The notes below the pieces were generated by a model, which searched no databases, was not told where the DNA came from, and saw only the letters and a program-made list of their open reading frames with translations. Positions 21,885 to 32,497 of a stretch of DNA of 64,000 nt are shown one piece after another. Each line of letters starts with the position of its first letter. Position 1 is the stretch's first letter. This stretch comes from Rhizomys pruinosus. Lineage: Eukaryota > Chordata > Mammalia > Rodentia > Spalacidae. The stretch is taken from the NCBI GenBank assembly GCA_009823505.1, contig VZQC01000286.1, positions 40,429 to 104,428 on the forward strand. The letters run 5' to 3'. The position numbers and the translations under genes are program-made.

Positions 21885-22037
21885 TGGTTGTTTTTTTTTT
21901 TTTCCTTTTTATGCAGGGTCTCATACAATCCCAGTCTAGCCTTGAAATGGATCTGTAGTGTGGGAAGAATGACCTTGATCTTCCTACTTCCACACCCCTA
22001 GTGCCAGGATTACAGGAGTGCACCACCATGCCTGGCT
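21885..22037 (-). mobile_element. Old B1-like SINE
   Basis: Poly(T) at the left, 'tgcagggtctcatacaatcc', 'caggattacaggagtgcacc', end 'caccatgcctggc'. Confidence 0.75.
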
Positions 22038-22539
22038 TTGTTTTGTGTTCTCTTTATAAAAGGCTACTTAATTTTTATGAAGCAACATTAATAGCCACTA
22101 GTGATATAACTTCAGCTCAGGCCTCCAGGGGAGGATGCTCTCAAGTCAGTTGGGAAACAAATGTCCTTGAAGATTCAGTGGAGGGGGTAATTCCCACAGA
22201 GCTATAAATGACATGAATCCAGTTTGCTCATTTGACTTCCATTTGTGCTTGCCAGGTTCACAGGAATAAGTCCTAAAGTTCTTAGTCACTCTTCCCATCA
22301 GAAAGTTCAGGTTTCCCGGACTGAGAGTTCTCTAGCTCCCTCTATTCATGAGCCTCCTGGCTCCTCTGAAGAAGTTGTCCTAACACCGATGAGGGAATCA
22401 TGGTCTGCTTTCCTGTAACTTCATAACTCTCCAAAATTAAAGCAACTTGATGTTTTTGCTGATGATTTTTTACAAAAAGATCAGCTAGTCCCTTTACCTA
22501 GTAAATCAGATGCATGGAATGGTTAGAATCAAGGGTATT

Positions 22540-22755
22540 GGTCTGACCTTGAAGTGTATCCTGGTACTTTGAATTATTGGCTGTATAACTTTGGGCAAGT
22601 CTATCAGCATCATTAAATCTCAGATCTCACCTTTGTGTAATGAGAAGAACACCAGTCTCTTGGGGTTAGAGGGATGAGCTAACTACTATAGGAGCAGCTC
22701 TTGGCACAGTGCCTGGCTCAATCAGTGTCTTAACTATCAACAATGATTCTTGTTC
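22540..22755 (+). mobile_element. MIR SINE fragment
   Basis: 'tgtataactttgggcaagtc', 'taaatctcagatctcac' and 'cttggcacagtgcctggc' follow the order of the mammal-wide MIR (core, then the 3' 'cagtgcctggc' block). Ancient. Confidence 0.7.
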
Positions 22756-23027
22756 ATATCAGTGATAGTAAGAATAGAACATTTCACAAGCAATCTTGTT
22801 TATACATCTTCGAGATCAATTCGTTGCCTTGAAACTTATGGGCTATGTATCAATAATAATATTTAGTAGGGTGAATGATTCATTTAGTATTGGGGATGAG
22901 TGTAAGAAGGTAAGAGGGAGTTTAACAGCTCTATGTGCTATGGTCTCTTTGCATTTAATTACATGCAAAGCTTACGGAATGGATAATGAAATCAGGGCCT
23001 ATTATCGGTGAATTTTGAAACAGAAGC

Positions 23028-23130
23028 AGAGGCTGGACGTGTACAATGGAAGTATGCCTTGTCTACTCTGCACAAAGCTTTAAGGTCAATCCTAAGTACT
23101 GCTGCTATGAACAAAAAAATAAAAACAGAA
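23028..23130 (+). mobile_element. ID-like SINE, diverged
   Basis: 'ggctggacgtgtacaatgg', 'ctgcacaaagctttaagg' and 'caatcctaagtactgc', then an A-rich tail, as in ID/B4 heads. Confidence 0.55.
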
Positions 23131-23419
23131 CAAAACAGAAGTAAAAATGGGATCAGTTTATTGCGATTTAGTAAATATTTAATGAGACTTTACCACAATG
23201 CAAAGTGCACTTTACCACATGTATTATAAATCTAAAATAAAAATGTAGAATTAGAAGGATACAGAACAACTGGATATCCCATAGACTAGCAGCATAATTT
23301 ATTCACAAAATGGTCCTGCCACTTTGGTGACCGACTATTAAACATACCTTTTCCGTAAGAACCACGTGATCTCACTCTTGGATAGCTACTGTAGAGTCAA
23401 TGTAAAATATAAAAACTGT

Positions 23420-23780
23420 ATTAATTCATTAATTAATTTTCTCATTGCAATGACAAAATTCGGGACAGACACAACTAAAGGAACGAAGAGCATGTTTTAA
23501 ATGCTCACAGTTCCATCATGTTGGGGACGCCATGGAGGAAGGAGTTGGAGTCAGTCAGTCATATGGTGTCCATGGTCAGGAATCAAAGAGAGATATGAAT
23601 GCTAGTGCACGTGTATCTTTCGTTGATTTGTTCATTTCAGGACCCCATGAAATGGTGTCACACAGATTTAGGGTTTCTCTTTCCACACAATGAATCCAAT
23701 CTGGATAATCCATCACAGACATACCCAGGGGTTCCTGTCCTAGGTGATTCTCTGTCTTGTCAAGTTGACAGTCAATACTG
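23420..23780 (-). mobile_element. ERVL/MaLR-type LTR
   Basis: 'ttttctcattgcaatgacaa', 'catggaggaaggagttgg', 'cttgtcaagttgacagtca'. In the minus sense it begins near gtcaacttgac, as these LTRs do. No internal region attached. Ends approximate. Confidence 0.6.
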
Positions 23781-24139
23781 AGCATCAAAAAGAAAACCTA
23801 ATCATGCAAAACACTGCTAAAACTGTTCTGGCATCTCTTAGTAAAATTGACCTCACTTTTCTATGTTTTCTAATACCTAAAATATTTGGGAAAAGCTGGC
23901 TTAATTGAGGACAGTTAAGCAACTTCTTCATTCATTTTCCAACTTTTCATTTGAAAAGGGAAAAAATATTTCAAAGTGGAGGCAGCACCTGTCTTGGAAA
24001 TTAAAGGGTGAAGAAGAAGCTGTACTAGAGGAAGTTTCTCCAGGCCATGAGGAGCACAATGTAGCCATTCATTCCTTGAGAAAGTCACAGAAGAATCAGA
24101 GTAGAATGTGAGTTGAGAACTCTAGATTCTTCAAGATCA

Positions 24140-24470
24140 TAGGAACTGGATGTAGGAAGTAGAGACAAGACAATGAGGGGTTCAAGCTCAGCCTCAGCTA
24201 CATAGCAAACTCAAGGCCAGTCTTGGATATATGAGTTCCTGCCTCAAACTAACAGTCCCCCCAAACCCAAACCAGAACAAAAGAGGGCCAGCGAGACGGC
24301 TCAATAGGTAACTGTGATGGCAGTACAAGGCCATGTGTGGTGGCTCTTATCTGAAATCCCAGCAAGATGGGAAGTAGAGACAGGACAATCTACTGCAAAC
24401 TCATACTCAGTGAGGTAACTGAAACTACGAGATCTTTCTCAGAAACAAAGTAAGAGAATACTGACTCTGG
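24140..24470 (+). mobile_element. Two diverged B1/B4-like SINEs
   Basis: 24140-24260 has 'cctcagctacatagcaaact' and 'ggccagtcttggatatatga'. 24285-24470 has 'gggccagcgagacggctc' (tRNA-like head), then 'catgtgtggtggctctta' and 'gaaatcccagcaagatgg' (B1-like), so it is probably B4. Confidence 0.55.
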
Positions 24471-24533
24471 AAAAGCTCTCTAACAACCACATGTGTATTG
24501 TGGCAAGAGCCCCTCTTGTCTACCTATGTTCTT

Positions 24534-24538
<5 letters not shown>

Positions 24539-24578
<40 letters not shown>
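24539..24578. repeat. (CT)n microsatellite 1
   Basis: About 19 CT units following a degraded SINE tail. Confidence 0.97.
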
Positions 24579-24580
<2 letters not shown>

Positions 24581-24720
24581 AAACAAATCTTAAACAAACA
24601 CCAAGTAACAAAAAACAGATTACAGGAGTGGAAATTGGAAACTGGAACCATGGACAGATTTTCAAATGATCTGGGATCAAGGACCTTCTATCAGTGTGAT
24701 AGAATTTTTTATTTTTTATT

Positions 24721-24724
<4 letters not shown>

Positions 24725-24779
<55 letters not shown>

Positions 24780-24781
24780 GA
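24725..24781. repeat. (CT)n microsatellite 2
   Basis: About 25 CT units with one GT near the end, directly next to the antisense B1 at 24782 and 150 bp from the first CT array. Confidence 0.97.
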
Positions 24782-24918
24782 GACAAAGTCTCACTGCAGC
24801 CACAGGTGGCCTGGTACTTTCTCTCTATAGACCTGGTTCCACTTAATCTCACAGAGATTTGCCTGTCTCTGCCTCCAGAGTATTGTTTAGGATTAAAGGC
24901 ATGTGCCATCATGCCCAG
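24782..24918 (-). mobile_element. B1 SINE, diverged
   Basis: 'gacaaagtctcactgcagc', 'ctctatagacctggttcc', 'ttaaaggcatgtgccatcat'. Confidence 0.85.
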
Positions 24919-24929
24919 AGATAGTAGAT

Positions 24930-25078
24930 TTTTTTGGTATTTTTTTGAGAAAGAGTCTCCCTTTAGTCCCAGCTGGCCTGGAACTCTCTATGTAGACCAG
25001 GCTGTCCTTGAAATCATAGAGATCCACTTGCCTCTGCCTCCTGAGTGCTGGGATTAAAGGTGTGTACCACCACACCCA
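24930..25078 (-). mobile_element. B1 SINE
   Basis: 'ttgagaaagagtctcccttt', 'gtagaccaggctgtccttga', end 'gtaccaccacaccca'. Confidence 0.92.
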
Positions 25079-25129
25079 GATGATTGTAGATTATCTTAAA
25101 GTATGCCACCTGTGCACATCTCCCTGTAC

Positions 25130-25260
25130 ACTTTCTTTTATTTTTAATGCATACTTTTATTCAGTTTTTTGTGCATTTCATACATCTTAATTATTTTTAT
25201 ATTGCCTCCCCATCCCCACCCTTCTTTAGCCCACCAGATTTCATGAGGTCTATCATAGAT
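25130..25260 (-). mobile_element. L1 3' end fragment
   Basis: 'ttttgtgcatttcatacat' followed by C-rich 'cctccccatccccaccctt' is the antisense of the L1 3' end also seen at 27950, 32498, 48545 and 53255. Confidence 0.6.
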
Positions 25261-26029
25261 ATTAAGGCCTATAAAGCCAAATTAGTGTAGCCAGACTGAA
25301 GAACTCAATAATAAGCAAAATAGAGCTCCAGCTCTTATGGAGTAGATATTTTTAAGGGTAAGTGAGCTAAGCTTTGGGAAATTTAGAGTGTGAAGGGCTT
25401 CTGAGACATGCATGCTAACAGCACCTGGTAGATGGCAGCTGGGAAGAGCAGCATCTGTGCTGAAAGTACAGATTGGGAGACACTGGCCAAGAGATAAAAA
25501 TCTGAGCCATGGAAGGTTAAATAAGCTCAACCCAACCTCAGTGTTCAGTGACTTGCCGCCATAGCTGGTCAGTCTGTGAGAGGTGAGATGGATCAAGTTT
25601 ATGCCATAATTTCAAGGGTGTACATCTACTCATCCTCTGTTTTAAAATGATTTCTAGTAACAACTGCCTTCATCTTTCTTGAAGAGACTCTGGAAAAATT
25701 AACAAGTAACTCTGGCATGCAGACCATTTCCTAAGCTCTAGGAGGAGTGAAGAACACAGGGGAGACCTGGTTCCGGTGAAAACACTTACTGAGTTTACAG
25801 GGAAAGATTAGCCTAGTCTATGATACAAATGCCCATAAGGAAACAAACAAATTCTAGGCTTTTCAGAAAACTATTTTTCAGTATGCATTTACAGACAGAG
25901 CTATAAAACAGTAGACAAGGACACTTCCAAAGAAGCTTTGTTCTGAGCCAGTTACTGAATCCAATTTTGAGTAACATAGGCCAAGGTCTTGAGTTTGATA
26001 TGAAACCATAACCATGAAGCTGTGAGGTT
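25261..26029. other. No recognised feature (unique DNA)
   Basis: A minus-strand frame of about 100 codons at 25596-25282 shows no domain and no support. Confidence 0.4.
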
Positions 26030-26140
26030 TTATAATTTTTTTTATTTTTTATTTTTAAGGGATTCTACAATATACGGGCACAGTTGTTTTCAGATCACAG
26101 TAACGTTGCTCAGTTTGCCATACAATTAGGTCATTGGTGC
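26030..26140 (-). mobile_element. 3' end of the retroposon family seen at 60034
   Basis: 'taagggattctacaatata' and 'acacagttgttt'-like sequence followed by 'gccatacaattaggt' parallel 60084-60160 on the same strand. The A-rich end lies at 26030-26060 (as T). Strongly 5'-truncated. Confidence 0.6.
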
Positions 26141-26185
26141 TAGCTGTGAGGCTTTCAAGAGTTTATTTTAATGAAATGGCTTCGT

Positions 26186-26267
26186 TGTTGTTGTTGTTGT
26201 TGTTTTAGACAGCATTTCCCTTTAGCCCCAGCTATCCTGGAACTTGCTATGTAGACGAGGCTGGTCT
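26186..26267 (-). mobile_element. Truncated B1 with (GTT)n tail
   Basis: (GTT)6 at 26186-26203, then 'agacagcatttccctttagc', 'tgtagacgaggctggtctt'. Breaks off in mid-element. Confidence 0.8.
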
Positions 26268-26573
26268 TATGTTTTGTGTTACCTCAACCCTTAACATGGT
26301 CATATCAATAGTCACTTGATGTTGGATGAGTGCTCAGCCCTAAACAAGACAATTATGCTACTTCCTCTAATGCTCAGACAATATGACAGAAGAGGTAGGT
26401 CGAAAGATTATGGCAGCCAGAACATAGAGAGGGGCTGCAAAACACCATCATCTTGGGATGATAAGGTCATTGAAATCAAGAACTCATAGCAACTGCAGTT
26501 AACAAACTATACTTGCACATGATTGCACTGTCCACAATAAGTCAAAAACATAAATCGTTAAAATTCTGCATTT

Positions 26574-26730
26574 TGGCCAGAGGTCTTGGCCCATGCCTTT
26601 AATCCCAACACTCAGAAGGCAGAGGCAGACAGATCTTTGTGAGATCAAAGCCAGTTTGGTCTACACAGTGAGTTCCAGACCAGCTGGGGCTATAGGGAAA
26701 CCTTGTGTCAACAACAACAACAACCAAACC
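26574..26730 (+). mobile_element. B1 SINE
   Basis: 'ggccagaggtcttggcccat', 'tctacacagtgagttccaga', 'ctatagggaaaccttgtg', with a (CAA)n tail. Confidence 0.9.
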
Positions 26731-26737
26731 CTGCCTT

Positions 26738-27150
26738 TTGGGTTGGAGTTGGTGGAGCAGTTGCCTAAGCAGGCTCAATCTCTGAGTTCAGTCCCCAGCA
26801 TTTCAATAATTAAATTAGTACATAAATAAGGGACAGGGAGATGGTTCAGTGATGTAAAAGCACTTGCCATGCCAGCCTCGCAACCTGAGTTTCTAGCCTT
26901 GTAATACACATTTTAAAAAGCCAAACAAGTAACTGACAAACCCAACAGAACAGCCAGATGGAGAGACAGGAGCCACTCCAGCTACCCTGGAGATACAATT
27001 CAGCAGAAGCAGCAAGAGAATGACCCTCCCTCAGCAAAGTAGAAGTAGAAAAGCACAATTAAAAGTTGCTCTCTGACCTCCACATGTGTGCTCCCACACT
27101 CATGCACATGCATCATACCTACGTAAACACACAATAATTTTAAAACTTTA
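26738..27150 (+). mobile_element. ID-like and B2-like SINEs in tandem
   Basis: 26738-26828: ID-like ('gagttcagtccccagcat', A-rich tail). 26830-27150: B2-like head 'agggagatggttcagtgatg' and end 'cctccacatgtgtgctccca', with a long unmatched middle (26890-27060). Confidence 0.55.
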
Positions 27151-27564
27151 GTTCTTCTGATGAGAAATTTTAAAATGAGTGTGTTTTCTTCATTCTAGGG
27201 TCTCATCTTCCCTGCGATGGAATAGGGCCAAAATGAGATTCAGAAATGGTGATAAAAGACAGGATTCAGGACCCATCTAGCAGGACATATACCCCTGACA
27301 GGGAGCGACATGCTAATCCTTGTATTCTCCTAATAAGGGAATTTTTATCATTCTAAGCTGAATAACTGCTTATTCTTGGCAATGTCATAGATATCTTGAA
27401 TAGTGTACATGTTGTATTGATTAGTTTTCCCTTTAAAATTATCATGCTTCTACAAGTTTACATTCAGTAAAGAATTACACTTATTTTATGTTTTTTACTG
27501 AATTTTTGTGGAATTATGCTTATTATCTAAAAATTTAATGCCCAAAGCCTCAGAGAGTATCTAT

Positions 27565-27587
27565 CAATCAATATATCTATCTCTATC

Positions 27588-27618
<31 letters not shown>

Positions 27619-27690
27619 CCATATCTATCTTTATATCTATCTAGCTATATCTATCTATCTATCTATCTATCTGTCTATCTATCTATATTG
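27565..27690. repeat. (TATC)n / (CTAT)n microsatellite
   Basis: Interrupted tetranucleotide array with ATCTC, TTTATA and TAGC interruptions. Confidence 0.95.
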
Positions 27691-27949
27691 AATGGAAGTT
27701 CATTAAAAGAAAGAAAAAGAGGGAAAAATTACATGTGTGTTAAAGATTCAACAAAGCCATAGGAGTAAACTTCAAGATTTTGGAGAAAAAGTGCTGAAGA
27801 CCAGAGGCAAATTATCTTGGGTTTTTTTTTTTTTAGTACTTTTGAAAGACATTCATCATCTATAACTATGTCTGACCTAACATTTTTTAGTAGCAATCAA
27901 AACGTTACAATGTATTCTTTACAGACTGGTAGCTTTTTAAAAAATATTC

Positions 27950-28195
27950 TATTTATTTATTTATTTATTTTTTTTTAATTTAATTTTTATTGATGGTTTG
28001 TGCATTTTATACATCATTTTCCAATTCAGATCAGGCATATTTCCCTTTCCCTTCCCCCCACCCCCACCCCATCCCAGATAATGTTTTTACTGATGTTTTG
28101 TGTATTTCAGACATCATTTCTCAGCCCAGTTTAGACATAGTCCCCTTCCCCCCACCCCAGATCATGCATTCTGCCATAGCTGTCCTGCATCTTTC
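27950..28195 (-). mobile_element. L1 3' end with its terminus duplicated
   Basis: 'gatggtttgtgcattttata' (about 27993) and 'gatgttttgtgtatttcaga' (28092) are two tandem copies of the L1 3' terminus, about 99 bp apart. Each is followed by a C-rich block (the antisense of G-rich L1 3' UTR). T-rich tail at the left. Confidence 0.72.
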
Positions 28196-28214
28196 TCTGT
28201 CTTTTGTTTCCATT

Positions 28215-28580
28215 CTATGTGTAAGAGTGTTTTGCCAGCATGTATGTAAGTGCACTATGCACATACAGTGCCTGCAGAGAGCAAAAGAAGACATCAGATC
28301 ACTTGAGACTTGGGTTATAGACAGTTGTGAGCTGCTATGTGAAAGTTGGGAATCAAACCAGGGTTCTCTGCAAGAGGACCTAGTGTCTTTTTTTTTTTTT
28401 TTTTGTCTTTTTGAGACAGGGTCTCCCTGTAGCCCGGCTGTCCTGGAACTCATTCTGTAGACCAGGCTGGCCTTGAACTCACAAAGATCCGCCTGCCTCT
28501 GCCTCCCAAGTGCTAGGATTAAAGGCATGTGCCACCATGCCCGGTGAGCTAGTGTTCTTAACCATGGAGCCTTCTCTCCA
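28215..28580 (-). mobile_element. B2 SINE split by a B1
   Basis: Antisense B2 (gtgtaagagtgttttgccag ... 'caaaccagggttctctgcaa'), broken by the B1 at 28388-28544, resuming 'ttaaccatggagccttctct'. gacctagtgtc/gagctagtgttc flank the B1 as a near-TSD. Confidence 0.85.
28388..28544 (-). mobile_element. B1 SINE nested in B2
   Basis: Poly(T), 'tgagacagggtctccctgta', 'gtagaccaggctggccttga', end 'gccaccatgcccgg'. Young-looking. Confidence 0.95.
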
Positions 28581-28827
28581 AACTACTTCGGTTTTACCAA
28601 TACAAAAGCTAAGAATGTCATCAGGTATTTTCTGAAATCTATGGCAGAGTTTTCCCCACTTTGCTATAACCCCTCTACCTATGACCTCCATCAATGTATT
28701 TGGTAAGCAGGTTGACTTATGACATTTTTCTGTAGCTAATAAAAATCTCATGTAACCATTTCCACAATGGAACATGGTATTTGGAGAAACTGGAATATGT
28801 GTTCTTGGTCTTTGGTCACTCATATTT

Positions 28828-28828
<1 letters not shown>

Positions 28829-28862
<34 letters not shown>
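28829..28862. repeat. (TA)n microsatellite
   Basis: About 16 AT/TA units. Confidence 0.96.
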
Positions 28863-28864
<2 letters not shown>

Positions 28865-29572
28865 TTTCCTATACATAGATATTCATGATAAATTTTAAAT
28901 TATTAATTAGGTCCAATAATAAATATTATAAGAGACATTAATCCTTTTTCAAATGACAGCCAAGACTATGGGAATAAAGACATCTCTGCTATTTTGAAGT
29001 CTTCCTTATTTCACTCACTCTCATTAATTAGCATTACATTAGGCTTGGTGGGAAAAGGGGGAGGGACCTCTGTGTCTTTCTCAGCTGCACACTGCATAGA
29101 AAGTCTTCAGATAAATCCCTAACAGTTCTTCACCAGAATATATTCATTCACCAAAATTCATATTATCAATTGCCTTTGAAATGATGGTTCAGGACATAGT
29201 TAAGATACTCTTTGAGGCATAGTTCTGATAAGCATTAAAAGAACCTTTCTTGCCTTTTTATTGTCAAATTAATTCATTCTTGTAAAAAATTCAAAAAATA
29301 TTGTAATGACTAAAGTAGAAAGTCAAATCTGCAGAATTGAGGAGAAATTCACCATAGAATAAGGATCAAAGATGTCTATTGCCTGGATGGTTTGACAGTG
29401 AAATGTCAATTTTACTTTCTGGGGCCTTTTTTTTGACAAGGGACATAACTCAGAATTGCTAAATGGCTGAGGTTGTGGAACGATCATGAATAAGGGGGGA
29501 CTCAAAAGATACTTGTACATGAATGTTCTCAGCAGTATTATTCAAAGTAGCCAAAAGGTGAAAGCAGTCGTC

Positions 29573-29833
29573 TGCAGTGGTTTGAATGAGAAATGTCTCC
29601 CACAGGCTCATGTATTTGAACATTTAGTTAGTTGGTGGCACTGTTTGGTGTGGTCATGGGATCCCTAGCTGGGGCAAGCTTGCTTGGGGAAGCGCATTAC
29701 TAGGGGTAGGGTTTGATAGTTCATAGTCTTTCTGCACTTCCAGTTTACTCTTTCTGCCTCTGTATGTGATTTAAGAGTACATGCTGCTATAGTCATGGTG
29801 TTTTATCACAACAACAGAAAAGTGACTAATACA
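29573..29833 (+). mobile_element. ORR1-type (MaLR) LTR in an L1M
   Basis: 'gtggtttgaatgagaaatg' near the start, 'ggtggcactgtttggtgtgg', and 'aaaagtgactaatac' at the end. The 5-bp flanks tcgtc/taatc could be a decayed TSD. Non-autonomous solo LTR. Confidence 0.8.
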
Positions 29834-29909
29834 TAATCCACCTGTCCATTAACAGATGGATAGGGAATGATGATGTGGAATTTACACACAATGGATTAGT
29901 ATTCAGCCC

Positions 29910-29925
29910 AAACCCCCCCCCCCCT
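29910..29925. repeat. Poly(C) tract
   Basis: About 13 C residues in a stretch that in other L1M copies is A-rich (the 'cataaaaagg' region). Confidence 0.85.
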
Positions 29926-30457
29926 TTCTGAAACATGCTACAACATGAATCAACCTTGTGGGCACTTGGCTAAATGAAAGAAGCCAATCACAAGGAACAA
30001 AATGCTGTATGATTCCGCTTACATGAGGGATTTACTGTAGTCAGTTTCATAGAATCAGAAAGACTCATGGTTGCCAGGGACTGAGTTAGAGGGAAGTTAT
30101 TCAGCAGGAGTAGCATTTCCGTTTTGCATGATGGATGTATTGTGGAGATCTGCTCCACAACGATATGAATAAACTTAGCAGTACTCAACTGATCACGAAA
30201 ATGTGCCTATGCCTAAGATGATCTATTTTATATTAGGTAAAGGTATAAATTACCACAATAATTTTTAATGTTTTAAGAAAGAGTCACTGTATCAACACGG
30301 CCTGCTTATGTATACCTATTATCTATAAAAATAAAACTTTTTAGACCTGCAATGTCGATATTGTCATACTCTTTGCATTCTTTAAGGCAGGAAGCTTCAA
30401 CAGTACAAGAGTATTCAGGAACTCCTTAATACTTAGTGCAAATTCTTCTCTCCTTAA

Positions 30458-30529
30458 GCATATCTTTTCCCATTGGGGAAAAGGTTCAAGAGTGCATATC
30501 TTTCCCCATTGGGGAAAAGGTTCAAGAGC
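30458..30529. repeat. Two-copy 36-bp tandem duplication with a palindrome in each unit
   Basis: Units start at 30458 and 30494 and differ at one or two positions. Each contains an inverted repeat of the form ttccc(c)attggggaa, six to seven base pairs per arm. No coding context. Confidence 0.85.
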
Positions 30530-31073
30530 TCAGTTCCTCTAGGAATCATGTGATCCCTTTTCCCTGGCCCCCTGAAAAGGCTAAAAAGCATTACCTAACA
30601 GATTGCTTCTATTCAATGACCATATATGTTAACTCTGCATATAGACCTTATTAAATTAACTATGCATAAAAAACTATTATTTCAAAGGTTTGAACTGAAT
30701 GTCTATCCAAATAAAGAAAAGTCTTATTAAGGCTCATTACTGCTATCAATTATCCCATTTTATTTTTAAGTACCCAGGATTATTTTATGGAAAGAAGTTT
30801 AGAAGTTTCAAAAGTAAGACAGCTCTGGGAGATGCCTAGCTTAGAGTACGTCTTAATTTTGCTGGGCTGTACACACCCTTGAGGAATGCTATTGCTTAGT
30901 ATCTCAGCTCGGTCCATACAAATCAAGACTCTATATCAGTGGTATTTGATACTTTAAACTCCACTCACTTGCACTGCCACTCACCGATTTTCCATGATAT
31001 GCACTCTAGTTTTCAGAAGATTTTTCAGGTAGCAATTGAGAAATTTTATTCTGTTTCAAGAAATAAATTTCAG

Positions 31074-31265
31074 GGGTTGGAAGGATAGCTCAGCACTTAA
31101 GAATGCTTGCTGCTCTTCCAGAGGACAGGAGCTTGGTTCCCAGCATCCAGTTTGGTGGCTTAGAATTTGCAGTAACTCCACCCTCAGGGAATCTTATATC
31201 CTCTTCCAACCGCCACGGCATCCCCTCATGCATATGTGCATGTGTGCAGGCATGAGCGTGGGTAT

Positions 31266-31300
<35 letters not shown>

Positions 31301-31310
31301 GTTAAAAAAT
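31074..31310 (+). mobile_element. B2 SINE ending in (CA)n
   Basis: 'caggggttggaaggatagct', 'cttggttcccagcatccag'. The 3' tail has expanded into about 15 CA units (31268-31298). Confidence 0.88.
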
Positions 31311-31324
31311 CAGTTTTCCAAAAC

Positions 31325-31514
31325 CTCTTTGATTAATTTATATTTTATGTGTATGAGTGTTTTCTTGTACATATATAAGTGTACCACATGTGTACAATGT
31401 TCACAGAGGCCAGAAGAGTGTGTTGGATTCTCTGGAACTGGTTATCAGCCACTACGTGAGTTCTGGGAACGAAATCCTAGTCCTCTGCAAAGCCGAACCA
31501 TCTCTTCAGCCCTT
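31325..31514 (-). mobile_element. B2 SINE
   Basis: Antisense: 'ttttatgtgtatgagtgttt', 'gaggccagaagagtgtgttg', 'gaaccatctcttcagccct'. Diverged. Confidence 0.85.
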
Positions 31515-31909
31515 AAAAAAATCTTTTTGAAAAAGAAATTGACTTCTGTTGGAAATATTAGGGCAGGTATTATAATTATAGGGAGGAGATCATTTCAGAC
31601 AAACCTTCTTTTTCTCTTGTTTAGCAAAGCAAACCTGTATGGCAGGGGATCTTTCCCCAGGTAATTTGATAATACCTGAAGTCACTCTTTGGGCAGTGAC
31701 TTTGCTTTGTCCTGACCTTGCCAATTCCCAGATGAAGACTAGGAGCCTATGTTTGAGTTAATTGCTGAGGGGGCTGAATGCAGTCTTTCCTGGAGATTGA
31801 AACTAACTGGTTGAAAATTCTATCTTTAATATGTCTTTGCTGGAAAAAGCAGCTTTATTTCTCTTCAGCCTACTTCCAGTCACCTGCAGAGACAGGAGTT
31901 AGCTGCCCA

Positions 31910-32204
31910 TGTGGTGGTTTGAATGAGAGGTAGCCTCAAGTATTTGAACAATTGGTCAGCTGGGGGTGCAGCTTTGGGAGAGTCATGGAACTATTAGGAG
32001 GTGTGGCCTAACTGGAGGAAGCATGTTACTCCGTGGAGACTTTTAGTTTTACTCTGGGCTTCCTGCCCCAGCTGTCTCCTACCACCATGCCTCCTTCAGC
32101 ATTATGCAAGATCCCTCTGGAACTCTAAGGCAAAATAAACTCTGTCCTCTATAAATTGCCTTGTTCGTGGTGTTTTATCAGAGTGGCAGAAAAAGTAACT
32201 AATT
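31910..32204 (+). mobile_element. ORR1-type (MaLR) LTR
   Basis: 'tgtggtggtttgaatgaga', 'ttaggaggtgtggcctaact', 'ggtgttttatcagagtgg', ending near 'aactaattga'. No clean 5-bp TSD seen. Confidence 0.8.
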
Positions 32205-32261
32205 GATTTGGCAAGAAGAGCAAAAGTCCATGGCTAGCCCCTCAGCTTAAGAACAAAAAAG

Positions 32262-32495
32262 GGGGGGCTGGAGAGATGGCCTAGCGGTTAAGAGTGCCGA
32301 CCGCTCTTGCAGAGGACCCGGGTTCGATCCCCAGCACCCACATGGCTGCCGAGAGCCATCTGAAACTCCAATTCCAGGAGAACTCCAGTTCCAGGGGAGT
32401 CCGACACCCTCTTCTGACCTCCGCGGCGTTNTCGAACCCGGGTCCTCTGTAAGAGCGGTCGGCACTCTTAACCGCTAGACCATCTCTCCAGCCCC
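32262..32495. mobile_element. B2 SINE and an inverted B2 head joined at an N
   Basis: 32262-32430 is a sense B2 of the 'ggcctag' subfamily with an internal duplication (aactccaattccaggag at 32364-32380, near-repeat 32381-32396). After N32431, 32432-32495 is the reverse complement of 32264-32327 with about two mismatches in 64. This is either a hairpin-forming inverted B2 pair or a wrong join at the N. Confidence 0.85.
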
Positions 32496-32497
32496 AA

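Larger units (their letters stand above)
29490..30290 (+). mobile_element. Ancient mammalian L1 (L1M-type) 3' part, split by an LTR
   Basis: 'gtacatgaatgttctcagca' and 'caaagtagccaaaaggtg' up to the LTR at 29573, then 'ccattaacagatggatagg', 'acatgctacaacatgaatca', 'gtatgattccgcttacatga', 'catggttgccagggactga'. This is the C-terminus and 3' UTR of an L1M-like copy, with no frame left. Confidence 0.75.

Noticed and set aside
27990..28528. 156-codon plus frame and 135-codon minus frame
   Set aside because: They cross an L1 3' end, a B2 and a B1; a chance frame through three repeats.
31236..31664. 142-codon plus frame
   Set aside because: It spans a (CA)n tail and an antisense B2, then unique DNA; no coding evidence.
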